Below are positions 9,018-17,496 of a DNA stretch of 64,000 nt, one piece after another. This stretch comes from Mycolicibacterium sphagni (lineage in GTDB: Bacteria; Actinomycetota; Actinomycetes; Mycobacteriales; Mycobacteriaceae): assembly GCF_013337765.1 (NCBI RefSeq), contig NZ_VBSB01000018.1:1-64000 (forward strand), written 5' to 3'. Position 1 is the first letter of the stretch; every line of letters starts with the position of its first letter. Made by a program: the position numbers and the translations under genes. The notes below the pieces were generated by a model. That model ran no database searches. It was not told where the DNA came from and saw nothing but the letters and a program-made list of their open reading frames with translations.

Positions 9018-9269
9018 CTAGGAAGCGCCAGGCGTGGCGAACACGAACAGGGCCATGAACGCCAGGTTGATGAAGTACGCCGCCTCCACCAGACCAACGG
9101 TGATGAAGAAGGGCGTGAACAGCCGGCCCTGGGCCTCAGGCTGCCGGGCGATGCCCGAAATCAGGGCGTTACCGGCGATGCCGTCACCGATGCCGGCGCC
9201 GATGGCGCCGCCGCCCAGGATGAGCCCGCCGCCGATCAGGGCGCCGGCGACAATGGTGGGGTCTGCCAT
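9018..9269 (-). CDS. atpE: ATP synthase c subunit
   Basis: The 83-residue proteolipid of the Fo rotor ring has two transmembrane helices, a glycine-rich first helix and the polar loop ARQPEAQGR. The proton-carrying Glu62 lies in VGLVEAAYFINLAF and corresponds to Glu61 in M. tuberculosis. The residues lining the bedaquiline site (Asp29, Glu62, Ala64, Ile67 here) match the susceptible mycobacterial pattern. The strong ribosome site AAGGAGGATAAGGAATG fits the need for many c copies per complex. Confidence 0.97.
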   Translation of the reverse strand: MADPTIVAGALIGGGLILGGGAIGAGIGDGIAGNALISGIARQPEAQGRLFTPFFITVGLVEAAYFINLAFMALFVFATPGAS

Positions 9270-9339
9270 TCCTTATCCTCCTTGATTGCTGGTAGGACAC
9301 CTACCAGGCTGTGGGTTGTTCGGGGGTCGAACACGTCTT

Positions 9340-10095
9340 TTAGTGGTGCTCCTCATCCAGTTCCATGGACTGGCTGAAGTAGAGAATCGTCAACAGCGAG
9401 AAGATGAACGCCTGGATCAGGCCGACGAACAAGTCGAACGTCTTCCAGATCGCGTTGGGCGCCCACATGATGTACGGCGGGAACAGCGCGATCAGCGCGA
9501 CCATGATGCCGCCGGCGAAAATGTTGCCGAAAAGTCGGAGCGACAGCGAGATCGGCTTGGCGATTTCCTCGACGAGGTTGATCGGGGCGAGGAACGCGAC
9601 GTGACCCTTGAGCACCTTCACCGGGTGGCCGATCAGACCGCGTCGCCAGATGCCGGCAGCGTGGTAGCAGAAGAACACGAACAGCGCGAGCGCCAGCACG
9701 AAGTTGATATCGGCGGCCGGCGGCTTGAGCAGTTCATGCGTGCCGCCCTCGGCGGTGCCGTACTGCACGGGCAGCACCGAGATCCAGTTGGCGATCAGGA
9801 TGAAGATGAACAGCGCCACCGCCAGCGGCAGCACGAACGGGGCGATCTTCATGCCGATCGCCGATTCGATCTGGCCGCGCATCTGGGTGGTCAGGGTCTC
9901 CCAGAGCAGCTGGACGCCGCTGGGCACACCCGTCGACGTGACCTTGGCGCGCAGCACGAAAGCCAGCGCGATGACGATCACCGCGGCGATGCCCGTCGCC
10001 AAGATGGTGTCGACGTTGACCGTCAGACCCAGCCACTTGGCGGTCTCGTGATGGCCGACCTCGATGGCGGCCTCGGCGAGGATTCGTTCACTCAT
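9340..10095 (-). CDS. atpB: ATP synthase a subunit
   Basis: Membrane stator subunit a of Fo (251 residues), forming the proton half-channels against the c ring. It is strongly hydrophobic with five to six predicted helices. The essential arginine helix is seen as LSLRLFGNIFAGGIM near residue 186, and the final helices include LFVGLIQAFIFSLLTILYF. It lies 70 bp upstream of atpE and 7 bp downstream of atpI. Confidence 0.96.
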   Translation of the reverse strand: MSERILAEAAIEVGHHETAKWLGLTVNVDTILATGIAAVIVIALAFVLRAKVTSTGVPSGVQLLWETLTTQMRGQIESAIGMKIAPFVLPLAVALFIFILIANWISVLPVQYGTAEGGTHELLKPPAADINFVLALALFVFFCYHAAGIWRRGLIGHPVKVLKGHVAFLAPINLVEEIAKPISLSLRLFGNIFAGGIMVALIALFPPYIMWAPNAIWKTFDLFVGLIQAFIFSLLTILYFSQSMELDEEHH

Positions 10096-10102
10096 CGTGC
10101 GT

Positions 10103-10588
10103 TCAATCCTTCGGTGCTTCGTCTACGGAGCTTGTGGCCCCGGGAGGTGTCGTGGTGTCAGCCGCGTCGTCCTCGCTCCCGGTGCGAATCTTCTTCCATA
10201 CCGGCAACGCGGTGCTCAAAACCAGCAGAACTTGGAACAACGCCAGGCCGAAAAGCACGCCGAGCCCGAGCGGGCGGAACAGGATCGCGATAGTCAGCCC
10301 GATCGCGGTGATCACCAGCAGCCGGGTGGCGGAGTTGAGCGCCATCTTGCGCTTGAGCGGGTGATCCCCTGCGGTGATCGACTCCACCGACCGCTGCACG
10401 AGCACCGCATTGAGCAGACCCAGCGCCAGGCCGATGCCGAAGAACACGCCGAACATGATGTAGGGCCCGGCCGTCGCGCCCGCGATGATCACGAGCGCCG
10501 TCAGCGCAGCACAGATGGCAAGCAGCCGAACGGGCCGGAAGGCAACGGACGGAAACACCAACGGCGCATCTTGCGCTGGCGTCGTCAC
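10103..10588 (-). CDS. atpI: ATP synthase protein I (AtpI-like membrane protein)
   Basis: A 161-residue membrane protein with four hydrophobic segments (residues about 22-42, 47-70, 92-110 and 115-135), in the AtpI position as first gene of the atp operon. AtpI proteins assist c-ring assembly or ion handling. Sequence conservation is weak, so the call rests mainly on topology and place. The GTG start (10586-10588) is preceded by GAGGTGAACCT, a good ribosome site. The 236-bp gap upstream is the likely site of the operon promoter. Confidence 0.85.
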   Translation of the reverse strand: MTTPAQDAPLVFPSVAFRPVRLLAICAALTALVIIAGATAGPYIMFGVFFGIGLALGLLNAVLVQRSVESITAGDHPLKRKMALNSATRLLVITAIGLTIAILFRPLGLGVLFGLALFQVLLVLSTALPVWKKIRTGSEDDAADTTTPPGATSSVDEAPKD

Positions 10589-10824
10589 AGGTTCACCTCA
10601 ATCTTGCGTTCGCGAGAGCCGGTCGAGCGATTTCTGCGTGCTGGTCCGCCGAGCGTATCGGAGGGCGACATGCGCGCTGGAATCACCCAAGGGGCAGCTC
10701 CCTTTGTCGGTCGTAATTCGGCGCCGATCGGTTGTGACTCCGATGGGCCGGGCCGGCAACCCGCGAGGTTTCTTCGGGTTCTGCCAGCACCGTACCACAT
10801 GGTAGACGGCAGAAAACACGTCTA
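10589..10824 (-). promoter_or_regulatory. Intergenic region expected to hold the atp operon promoter
   Basis: This is the only gap over 100 bp upstream of atpI, so the operon promoter should lie here. Several TANNNT -10 candidates exist on the minus strand (TACGGT at 10789-10794, TACCAT at 10799-10804), but none has a convincing -35. An inverted repeat of 7-bp arms with a 10-bp spacer (GTAGACG at 10802-10808, CGTCTAC at 10819-10825) touches the wecA stop codon. It may be a weak terminator for wecA or an operator. Confidence 0.4.
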
Positions 10825-12015
10825 CTACTTGCTGTCGTAAAGTCCCTCGTAATCGTCGTCGCGGCGACGCAACAGCGGGATCAAAGTGACCACCACGGCC
10901 ACCCCGATCGCGGCCAGCATGACCGCTGCGGTGTAGCGCGGATCGAAGAAGATGGTGGCGGCCGCACCGAACGCGATGATGCCCACCCACAGGTAGATCA
11001 GCAGCACGGCGCGGCGGTGTGAGTGCCCGATCTGCAGCAGCCGGTGGTGTAGATGCATCTTGTCGGGGCTCAGCGGACTGCGACCGGCGCGGGTGCGCCG
11101 CACGATGGCGAGCAACGTGTCGAGGGCGGGCACCAGCATCACCGCGACCACCAGCAGGAACGGCGACAGCAACGCGAAGACGTCTCGTGCGCCGTAGGCG
11201 CTCTGCGAGATCGGGCCGGCCGCGGTGGTGGACGCCGCGGCCAGCATCAGGCCGACGAGCATCGAGCCGGAGTCGCCCATGAAGATCTTGGCGCGATAGA
11301 AGTTGTGCGGCAGGAACCCCAAACAGGCGCCGGCCAACACCACCGAGATCACCGCGGGCGGGTAGAACAGCACGTCGCCGCCGTGGTCACGCAGCAGGCC
11401 GACCGAGAAGATGCAGATGGCCAGCGCGGTGATCAGTCCCAGACCCGCGGCCAGGCCGTCGAGGCCGTCGACGAAGTTCATCGCGTTGACGATCGACACC
11501 GTCAGCGCCAGGGTCAGCAGGATCGACGACACCTGGTCCAGCACGATCGTGCCGACCCCGCCGATCGGGATGTACAGCACGCTCCAGGCGACGCCCATGG
11601 TGACCAGCACGCTGGCCGCGGTGATCTGACCGGCGAACTTGGTCAGCGCATCCAGGCCCCAGCGATCGTCGATCAGCCCGATGCCCATGATCAGCCCGCC
11701 GGCGACCACCACCGCCGGCATACCTGAGGAGTAGATGAAGCCGCGGGCCAGCGCCGGCAGCTGGGAGGCCAGGAAGACGGCGGTGACCACCCCGACGTAC
11801 ATCGCCAGCCCGCCCATTCGCGGGGTCGGCTTGATGTGCACATCCCGCTCGCGGGGGTAGGCCACCGCACCGAGCCGGGTGGCCAGCACCCGGACCCAGC
11901 CGGTGGCGAAGTAAGTGATGATCGCGGCGGTCAGGCCGACGAGGGCCAACTCGCGCAACGGAACACCGGCGCCGCGGTCGGCCAGCGCCAGGGTGCTCGC
12001 TAGGGGATCAAGCAT
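10825..12015 (-). CDS. wecA: Decaprenyl-phosphate N-acetylglucosamine-1-phosphate transferase WecA
   Basis: It makes decaprenyl-PP-GlcNAc on the cytosolic face of the membrane, the first step of the linker that joins arabinogalactan to peptidoglycan (Rv1302 homologue). The 396-residue protein is polytopic (about 11 helices) and has the MraY/WecA family signatures: IGLIDDRWGLD, NFVDGLDGLAAG and the His-rich cytoplasmic motif HLHHRLLQIGHSHR. The open frame extends upstream into sua5, but the ATG at 12013-12015 overlaps the sua5 stop (TGATG) and is the expected start. Confidence 0.94.
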   Translation of the reverse strand: MLDPLASTLALADRGAGVPLRELALVGLTAAIITYFATGWVRVLATRLGAVAYPRERDVHIKPTPRMGGLAMYVGVVTAVFLASQLPALARGFIYSSGMPAVVVAGGLIMGIGLIDDRWGLDALTKFAGQITAASVLVTMGVAWSVLYIPIGGVGTIVLDQVSSILLTLALTVSIVNAMNFVDGLDGLAAGLGLITALAICIFSVGLLRDHGGDVLFYPPAVISVVLAGACLGFLPHNFYRAKIFMGDSGSMLVGLMLAAASTTAAGPISQSAYGARDVFALLSPFLLVVAVMLVPALDTLLAIVRRTRAGRSPLSPDKMHLHHRLLQIGHSHRRAVLLIYLWVGIIAFGAAATIFFDPRYTAAVMLAAIGVAVVVTLIPLLRRRDDDYEGLYDSK

Positions 12016-12668
12016 CAGGCGGTGAGGGACGCGACATCGGTGCCGAGGACCTCGGCAATGGCCGCCGCGCTGATCGGGCCCTCCCGCAGCAGTCGTGGGG
12101 TGGACCCGGTCAGGTCGACGATCGTCGAGGCGGCCTGCTCCTGGGACGGCCCGGCGTCGAGATACACCTGAACCAGATCGGCGAGCTGGCGCTGCGCCTC
12201 CTCGGATGTCGTGGCCGCCGGACGCCCGGACAGGTTGGCACTGGACACGGCCATCGGGCCGGTCTCGCGCAGCAGTTCGATCGCCACCGGGTGCAGCGGC
12301 ATCCGCAACATGACGGTCCCCCGCGCGTCGCCGAGGTCCCATTGCAGCGAGGGCGCTTGCTGCACAACCAGGCTCAGCGCGCCGGGCCAGAACGCGCGGA
12401 TCAGTTCGCGGGCGCTGTGCGGAACGGAGTACACCAGGCCTTCGATGGTGTGCCAGGAGCCGACGAGCACGCCGACGGGCATATCGCGGCCACGACCCTT
12501 GGCGGCCAGCAGCGCGGCGACGGCCTCGTTGTCGAAGGCGTCGGCACCGATGCCGTAGACGGTGTCGGTGGGCATCACGACCAGTCGGCCGCTCTTGACC
12601 GCGGCGGCGGCCGCGGTGATGGCCTCGGCGCGCTGACTGGCGTCGGCGCAGTCGAACACCTGGGTCAC
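12015..12668 (-). CDS. sua5: Threonylcarbamoyl-AMP synthase (Sua5/YwlC/YrdC family)
   Basis: It makes threonylcarbamoyl-AMP from threonine, bicarbonate and ATP for the t6A37 modification of ANN-decoding tRNAs. The 217-residue YrdC-fold protein has the RLVVMPTDTVYGIGADAF binding motif, KGRGRDMPVGVLV and the SSANLSG signature near residue 150. A GTG at 12666-12668 overlaps the prmC stop as GTGA and is preferred over an ATG seven codons upstream that would lie inside prmC. The gene sits in a translational block with prmC and prfA. Confidence 0.92.
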   Translation of the reverse strand: MTQVFDCADASQRAEAITAAAAAVKSGRLVVMPTDTVYGIGADAFDNEAVAALLAAKGRGRDMPVGVLVGSWHTIEGLVYSVPHSARELIRAFWPGALSLVVQQAPSLQWDLGDARGTVMLRMPLHPVAIELLRETGPMAVSSANLSGRPAATTSEEAQRQLADLVQVYLDAGPSQEQAASTIVDLTGSTPRLLREGPISAAAIAEVLGTDVASLTA

Positions 12669-13513
12669 GCTGGCTCCTTCGTTCTGCACGCCGTCACGAA
12701 CCGCGGCCGGCCTGCCAGGTCGCGATGGGGCGTGATATCGCTGAAACGCTTTGTGTCGCCGATGGTTTCGACGGTTTTATCCGACCTGGTGTCGTCGTGT
12801 TCGACGGCGAACAAGCCGCCCTGCTTGAGCCAGCCGGCGGCGAGCCGCGCGATCGGTGCGATGACGGCCATGCCGTCGGCGCCACCGAACAATGCATGCG
12901 CCGGGTCATGGTCGGCCACTTCAGGATCCAGCACGGCCCCGGCAGGGATGTACGGCGGGTTGGACACCACGAGGTCGACGCTACCGCGCAGGTCTGTGAG
13001 CAGCCCGGGGACGGTGACGTCGGCGTGGACCAATTCGACCGTCGTCGCTTCGGCGTTGCGGCGCGCGTAGCCCAGTGCGGTGGCGTCGTCGTCGACGGCG
13101 ATCACCCGTGCCCGCGGCCAATGCATCGCCAGGGCGATGGCCAGCGCACCCGACCCTGTGCACAGGTCCACGATCACCGGCTGCTCGGGCAGTCGTTGGG
13201 CCAGTGCCCATTCCAGCAACGCCTCGGTCTCCGGGCGCGGGATGAACACCCCGGGCCCGACCTGCAACTCCAGCGGGCCGAACGCCGCCGAGCCGGTGAG
13301 GTGTTGCAGCGGGATACGGCTGCAGCGGGCGCCGACCACCTCGTCATAGCGGGTGAAGAAGTCGGCATCCGGCTCGTCGATCGCGGCCAGCCGGCCACGA
13401 TTGACGCCGGCCAGGTGCGCGGCCAGCAGCTCGGCATCGGTGCGGGCCGAGTCGATGCCCGCCTCGGCGAGGGCAGCGGTGGCCATCTCGATGGCCTGCC
13501 GCAGGCGCGTCAT
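12665..13513 (-). CDS. prmC: Peptide chain release factor N5-glutamine methyltransferase PrmC (HemK)
   Basis: It methylates the Gln of the GGQ motif in release factors. The 282-residue protein has an N-terminal helical substrate-binding domain and a SAM-binding Rossmann domain with VDLCTGSGALAIALA and the substrate motif VVSNPPYIP near residue 183. It overlaps the upstream prfA gene by 4 bp (ATGA), so the enzyme and its substrate are translationally coupled. Confidence 0.95.
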   Translation of the reverse strand: MTRLRQAIEMATAALAEAGIDSARTDAELLAAHLAGVNRGRLAAIDEPDADFFTRYDEVVGARCSRIPLQHLTGSAAFGPLELQVGPGVFIPRPETEALLEWALAQRLPEQPVIVDLCTGSGALAIALAMHWPRARVIAVDDDATALGYARRNAEATTVELVHADVTVPGLLTDLRGSVDLVVSNPPYIPAGAVLDPEVADHDPAHALFGGADGMAVIAPIARLAAGWLKQGGLFAVEHDDTRSDKTVETIGDTKRFSDITPHRDLAGRPRFVTACRTKEPA

Positions 13514-14577
13514 GCCTGCTGCAGCCTGGTCTGCTTGTCGGCCTCGGCCAGCGCGTCCAACAAAGGATCGAGTTCGCCGTCGAGCACCTGGTCAAGGTTG
13601 TGCGCCTTGAAGTTGATCCGGTGATCGGCGATCCGGTTCTCCGGGAAGTTATAGGTGCGGATCCGCTCGCTGCGGTCGACGGTGCGGATCTGGCTGGCCC
13701 GGTCGGCTGATGCGTCGGCGGACGCCTGCTCTTCGGCCAATGCCTGCAGACGCGCGGCGAGCACGATCATCGCGCGGGCCTTGTTCTGCAGCTGCGAGCG
13801 CTCGTTCTGGCAGGTCACGACGATGCCGGTGGGCAGATGCGTGATGCGGACCGCGGAGTCGGTGGTGTTGACACCCTGGCCGCCCTTGCCCGACGAGCGG
13901 TAGACGTCGATGCGCAGGTCCGACTCGTCGATCTGGACGGCCTCGACATCTTCGGGCTCGGGATAGACGAGCACGCCGGCGGCCGAGGTGTGCACGCGGC
14001 CCTGCGACTCGGTGACCGGTACGCGCTGGACGCGGTGCACGCCGCCTTCGAACTTCATCCGCGACCACACGCCGTCGGCGGAGTCGCCCTTGCTGGCGAT
14101 GATCATCGTGGCGTCCTTGTAGCCGCCGAGATCTGACCACGTCTCGTCGAGCATGGTGACCGTCCAGCCGTGGCGCTCGGCGTAGCGCATGTACATCCGG
14201 GCCAGGTCGGCGGCGAACAACGCCGACTCTTCCCCGCCCTCACCGGATTTCACCTCGAGGACGATGTCGTCGGCGTCGTGCGGATCACGCGGGGCCAACA
14301 GGTCGGTGAGGTGCGCGTCGAGTTCGGCGACCTTGGTCTCCAGTTCGGGCACCTCGGCGGCGAAGGACGCGTCCTCGGCGGCCAGCTCGCGCGCGGCCTC
14401 CAGGTCGCCGCGCGCCGTCTCCAGCCGGCGATAGGTCGTGACGATCGGCGCGAGCTGGGCGAAGCGCCGGCCCACCCGGCGGGCATTGCCCGCGTCGTTG
14501 TGCAGCGCGGGATCAGACAGCTGACGTTCGAGGTCCGCGTGTTCGGTCAGCACCGCTTCAACCGTCGCGTGCGTCAT
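13510..14577 (-). CDS. prfA: Peptide chain release factor 1
   Basis: RF1 ends translation at UAA and UAG. The 355-residue protein has the GGQ motif in SGKGGQGVNTTDSAVRITH and the C-terminal domain ending in QTRLQQA. The codon-recognition domain lies ahead of GGQ. The ATG at 14575-14577 is chosen over an upstream in-frame start because GGAGGGAAGCAGAC precedes it with correct spacing and the protein then begins MTHATVEAVLTEH. Its GGQ Gln is the target of the adjacent PrmC. Confidence 0.95.
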   Translation of the reverse strand: MTHATVEAVLTEHADLERQLSDPALHNDAGNARRVGRRFAQLAPIVTTYRRLETARGDLEAARELAAEDASFAAEVPELETKVAELDAHLTDLLAPRDPHDADDIVLEVKSGEGGEESALFAADLARMYMRYAERHGWTVTMLDETWSDLGGYKDATMIIASKGDSADGVWSRMKFEGGVHRVQRVPVTESQGRVHTSAAGVLVYPEPEDVEAVQIDESDLRIDVYRSSGKGGQGVNTTDSAVRITHLPTGIVVTCQNERSQLQNKARAMIVLAARLQALAEEQASADASADRASQIRTVDRSERIRTYNFPENRIADHRINFKAHNLDQVLDGELDPLLDALAEADKQTRLQQA

Positions 14578-14667
14578 GTCTGCTTCCCTCCTCGGATCAA
14601 CTGGGCCCAAACGCAAACCGACGCCCGGCCTGCGCGCACGGCGGCAGAGCGGGCGTCGGTAAGGCAG

Positions 14668-14898
14668 CTAGCTGTCGGCTGAGTCGGCAGTCTTGCGCTT
14701 TCCGTAGCGCTTCTCGAAGCGGGCCACGCGGCCGCCGCTATCGAGGATCTTCTGCTTGCCGGTATAGAACGGGTGGCACTGCGAGCACACCTCGACGGTG
14801 ATGTGACCGCCGTCCTTGGTGCTGCGAGTGGTGAAGGTGTTGCCACAGCCGCAGACCACGCTGGTCTCGCCGTAGGCGGGATGAATCCCTGTTTTCAT
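14668..14898 (-). CDS. rpmE: 50S ribosomal protein L31 (zinc-binding, C+ form)
   Basis: The 76-residue ribosomal protein L31 keeps the zinc ligands (CGC near residues 16-18 and CSQC near residues 37-40), so this is the zinc-loaded C+ form rather than the zinc-free paralogue used in zinc starvation. The family motif HPFYTGKQKILD is present. The basic and acidic tail ends in KRKTADSADS. It lies 90 bp upstream of prfA. Confidence 0.95.
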   Translation of the reverse strand: MKTGIHPAYGETSVVCGCGNTFTTRSTKDGGHITVEVCSQCHPFYTGKQKILDSGGRVARFEKRYGKRKTADSADS

Positions 14899-14989
14899 GG
14901 TGTCCTCTGCATTCGGTGGTCGCCGGGTCGCCCTAGGCGTTTCGCCTGGTAATCGAGCGTGAACCGGTACCTGAGGTGGTCGACGATCC

Positions 14990-15019
14990 AGTATGCCAGG
15001 TTGACCGTCACCTGCCCAA
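14990..15019 (-). promoter_or_regulatory. Candidate promoter of rpmE-prfA-prmC-sua5-wecA
   Basis: On the minus strand TTGGGC (15014-15019), an 18-bp spacer and CATACT with an extended TG (14990-14995) would start transcription near 14983. That leaves an 85-nt leader before rpmE. The match is moderate and is judged by eye. Confidence 0.35.
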
Positions 15020-15037
15020 ACGCGTCGCTGTCGCCGG

Positions 15038-16609
15038 CTATTCCACGTAGCTCTTGTCCCGGGCCGCCCGCGTCCACACTCGACCCTTTTCCGGCTGGGG
15101 CCCGCGCGCGATGAGCTCCCGTTTGAGCACCTTGTTGGTGGCGGTGGCCGGCAGTTCGTCAGCGATCCAGACGTACCGCGGCCAGGCCTTGGGCGACAGG
15201 TCGGACTGCTGCGCCAGGAACTCGGCGAGATCCGCCGAAGTGAGTTCGGCGCCGTCGGCGAGCACGATCGCCGCCATCACCTGGTCGCCCACATGCTCGT
15301 CGGGCACCGGGTACACCGCGACCTGACTGACCTGCGGCAGCCGCTGGATGATGCGTTCGATGGGCGCGGCGGCCATGTTCTCGCCGTCCACCCGCATCCA
15401 GTCCGCGGTGCGCCCGGCCAGGAAGATCCAGCCGTCGGCGTCGCGGTAGCCGAGGTCGCCCGACCAGTACATGCCGTGCCGCAGGCGTTCGTCGGTGGCG
15501 TTGCTGTCGTTGTAGTACCCGCCGAACATGCCGCCGCCGGTGGTGTTGACGATCTCGCCGATCGCCTCATCCGGATTGGCCAGGGCGCCGCTTTCGTCGA
15601 AAATGGCTGTGGCGCACTCCGTTCGGGTCTCCGGGTCGTAGATGGCCACGCCGGGAAAGCCGCGGCCGACCGAGCCGAGCGGGCAGTCGTCCTCACGGGT
15701 GATGATGACCGCACCCTCGGTGGAACCGAACCCGTCCCACACCGCGCAGCCAAAACGGCGGCTGAATTCGGCGATATCGCGGTCGGTGGCCTCGTTGCCG
15801 AAGGCGACCCGCAGCGGATTGTCGTGATCGTCGGGCTGTTCGGCCGTCGCCAGCACGTAGGCCAGCGGCTTGCCGACGTAGTTCATATAGGTGGCCCCGT
15901 AGCGGCGCAGGTCTGCCAGCAGTCCGGATGCCGAGAATGACGCAGGCGCCATCGCCGCCCCCGCATTGAGCGCCACCGCCCAGCCCGCCATCAACGCGTT
16001 GGAGTGGAACAGCGGCATCGAGAGGTAGCAGACGTCGTCGGCCGTGATCGCAAACCGGTCGACCAGCGCGACCCCGGCGAACGGCACCATCATGTGGGCG
16101 ACCTGGACCGCCTTGGGCTCACCGCTGGTGCCGGAGGTGAAGATCAGCATGAACGTGTCGGTCGCGGTGACTTCCCGGTGCGGGGTCAGCGCCCCGGCCG
16201 AAGCCAGCAGGGCCGACCATTCCGCGGAGTCGACGTCGAACACCCGGACTCCTGGCAGCTCCAGGCCGTCGAGCAGCTCGCGATCGGCCGAATCGGTGAG
16301 CAGGATCTGGCAGTCGGCCTTGACGATGTCGCGAGCCAGCGCCGCGCCGCGCCGGGTGTTGTTGACCCCGCACAACACGTATCCACCGAGGCCGGCGGCC
16401 GCCATGGCGGTGAGCATCGCGGGGGTGTTGCCCAGCAGCGTTCCCACGTGCAATGGCCGATCCGGCTCGGCGATCGCGATCAGTGCCGCCGCCTGTCGGG
16501 ACGCCTCGTCGAGATGTTCGCGCCAGGTCCACACCTGCTCGCCGAACTTCACTGCCGGGGTGGATTCGTCGAGGCGCTCACGGAGCAGCTGCTGGACGGT
16601 CTCGGCCAC
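15038..16609 (-). CDS. Acyl-CoA synthetase (FadD1/FadD17-like)
   Basis: An ANL-family enzyme of 523 residues that would activate a fatty or carboxylic acid to acyl-AMP and then acyl-CoA. The AMP-binding signature IFTSGTSGEPKAVQ is near residue 160, the YWSGDLGYRDADGW motif near 395, and a C-terminal catalytic lysine in TNKVLKREL. The N-terminal half (RRGAALARDIVKADCQ) resembles the mycobacterial FadD1/FadD17 branch; the substrate cannot be read. The GTG at 16607-16609 is preferred because GGGGGATCC precedes it; an ATG at 16630 has no ribosome site. It is divergent from a TetR gene and probably controlled by it. In M. tuberculosis rpmE and rho are adjacent, so this gene belongs to an insertion between them. 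Confidence 0.85.
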   Translation of the reverse strand: MAETVQQLLRERLDESTPAVKFGEQVWTWREHLDEASRQAAALIAIAEPDRPLHVGTLLGNTPAMLTAMAAAGLGGYVLCGVNNTRRGAALARDIVKADCQILLTDSADRELLDGLELPGVRVFDVDSAEWSALLASAGALTPHREVTATDTFMLIFTSGTSGEPKAVQVAHMMVPFAGVALVDRFAITADDVCYLSMPLFHSNALMAGWAVALNAGAAMAPASFSASGLLADLRRYGATYMNYVGKPLAYVLATAEQPDDHDNPLRVAFGNEATDRDIAEFSRRFGCAVWDGFGSTEGAVIITREDDCPLGSVGRGFPGVAIYDPETRTECATAIFDESGALANPDEAIGEIVNTTGGGMFGGYYNDSNATDERLRHGMYWSGDLGYRDADGWIFLAGRTADWMRVDGENMAAAPIERIIQRLPQVSQVAVYPVPDEHVGDQVMAAIVLADGAELTSADLAEFLAQQSDLSPKAWPRYVWIADELPATATNKVLKRELIARGPQPEKGRVWTRAARDKSYVE

Positions 16610-16640
16610 GGATCCCCCGTCTTTTGTCATCTTTTTGCAT

Positions 16641-16711
16641 CACCACGCGTATTTGTGGTGCCTTAGGTCACAATAGAAGCGCAGGGTAAACAGAATGACA
16701 AATCTGTCTAC
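16641..16711. promoter_or_regulatory. Divergent promoter region with two inverted repeats (probable TetR operators)
   Basis: Between the divergent acyl-CoA synthetase and TetR genes there are two dyads. One is CACCAC (16641-16646) with GTGGTG (16655-16660), spacer 8. The other is GTAAACAG (16686-16693) with CTGTCTAC (16704-16711), which match at 7 of 8 positions with spacer 10. The second has the length and symmetry usual for a TetR dimer site. Which gene each controls is inference. Confidence 0.5.
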
Positions 16712-16795
16712 CCATGCAGCGGGACCACCGCGGATCCGAGTTTGGAAGGATGTCCACATCGGGACTGTCGCGTCGATACGAGGAGGACCACGAAG

Positions 16796-17422
16796 GTGAC
16801 TGCCAGCACCGACGCCGACAGCCGGCCCGGGGCCAAATCCGTCCAGGAACGACTGGTCGACGCGGCCGAAGTCTGCCTGCGCGCCAAGGGCATCCGCGCG
16901 ACGACGGTATCCGAGGTGGCCGAGGCAGCCGGGGTATCGCGCGGCTGGCTCTACCGGCACTACCCGGACAAGGCGTCGCTGCTGGGCGCGGCGATAGTGC
17001 GCCTGAACAATGCGTTCTGGGCCGAGTCGCACGAAGTGCTGGACGGGCTTGGCACCTTCGAGGAGCAATTGACCGTGGGAGTGCGGCTGGGGCGCAGCGC
17101 CTACGACTCCCCCGGTGCGCTGGTGATGCAGCTGCGCCGCGACGAGCCCGAGGAATTCGCGGCCTGCGCAGGCGCCGGTGTGCAGGGCCTGGTGCCCGAC
17201 CTCGGCCGGTTCTGGCAGCCCTACCTGGAGGCGGCGCGCGACCGCGGTGAGATCCACGCTGAAACGCAACTCGACGAGGCCGCCGAGTGGGTGGCCCGGG
17301 TTCAGATCAGCCTCGGCACCGTTCCCGGCGAGACCCTTGACCCCGACGACTACGACGCGGTGCTGCGGTACATGCGCCGATACGTATTGCCCGGCCTGCG
17401 GATGGCACCGGCGGAGCAGTAG
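16796..17422 (+). CDS. TetR/AcrR-family transcriptional regulator
   Basis: A 208-residue TetR regulator. The N-terminal helix-turn-helix reads TTVSEVAEAAGVSRGWLYRH, followed by PDKASLLGAAI; the rest is the helical ligand-binding and dimer domain. The GTG at 16796-16798 is chosen because AGGAGG precedes it by 9 bp. Since it diverges from the acyl-CoA synthetase gene, the likely effector is an acyl-CoA and the likely target is the shared intergenic region with its two dyads. Confidence 0.9.
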   Translation: MTASTDADSRPGAKSVQERLVDAAEVCLRAKGIRATTVSEVAEAAGVSRGWLYRHYPDKASLLGAAIVRLNNAFWAESHEVLDGLGTFEEQLTVGVRLGRSAYDSPGALVMQLRRDEPEEFAACAGAGVQGLVPDLGRFWQPYLEAARDRGEIHAETQLDEAAEWVARVQISLGTVPGETLDPDDYDAVLRYMRRYVLPGLRMAPAEQ

Positions 17423-17496
17423 GTCTGCGTCCGAAAACCTTTGGGCGCCAGGCGCTGTCGTGATCTGCTCGCAGTGTCGGGTGCTCGCCTGACACA

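Noticed and set aside
10802..10825. Intrinsic terminator after wecA
   Set aside because: A perfect inverted repeat exists, but it has no T-tract and lies at the stop codon; it is kept only as an unassigned dyad within the atp promoter region.
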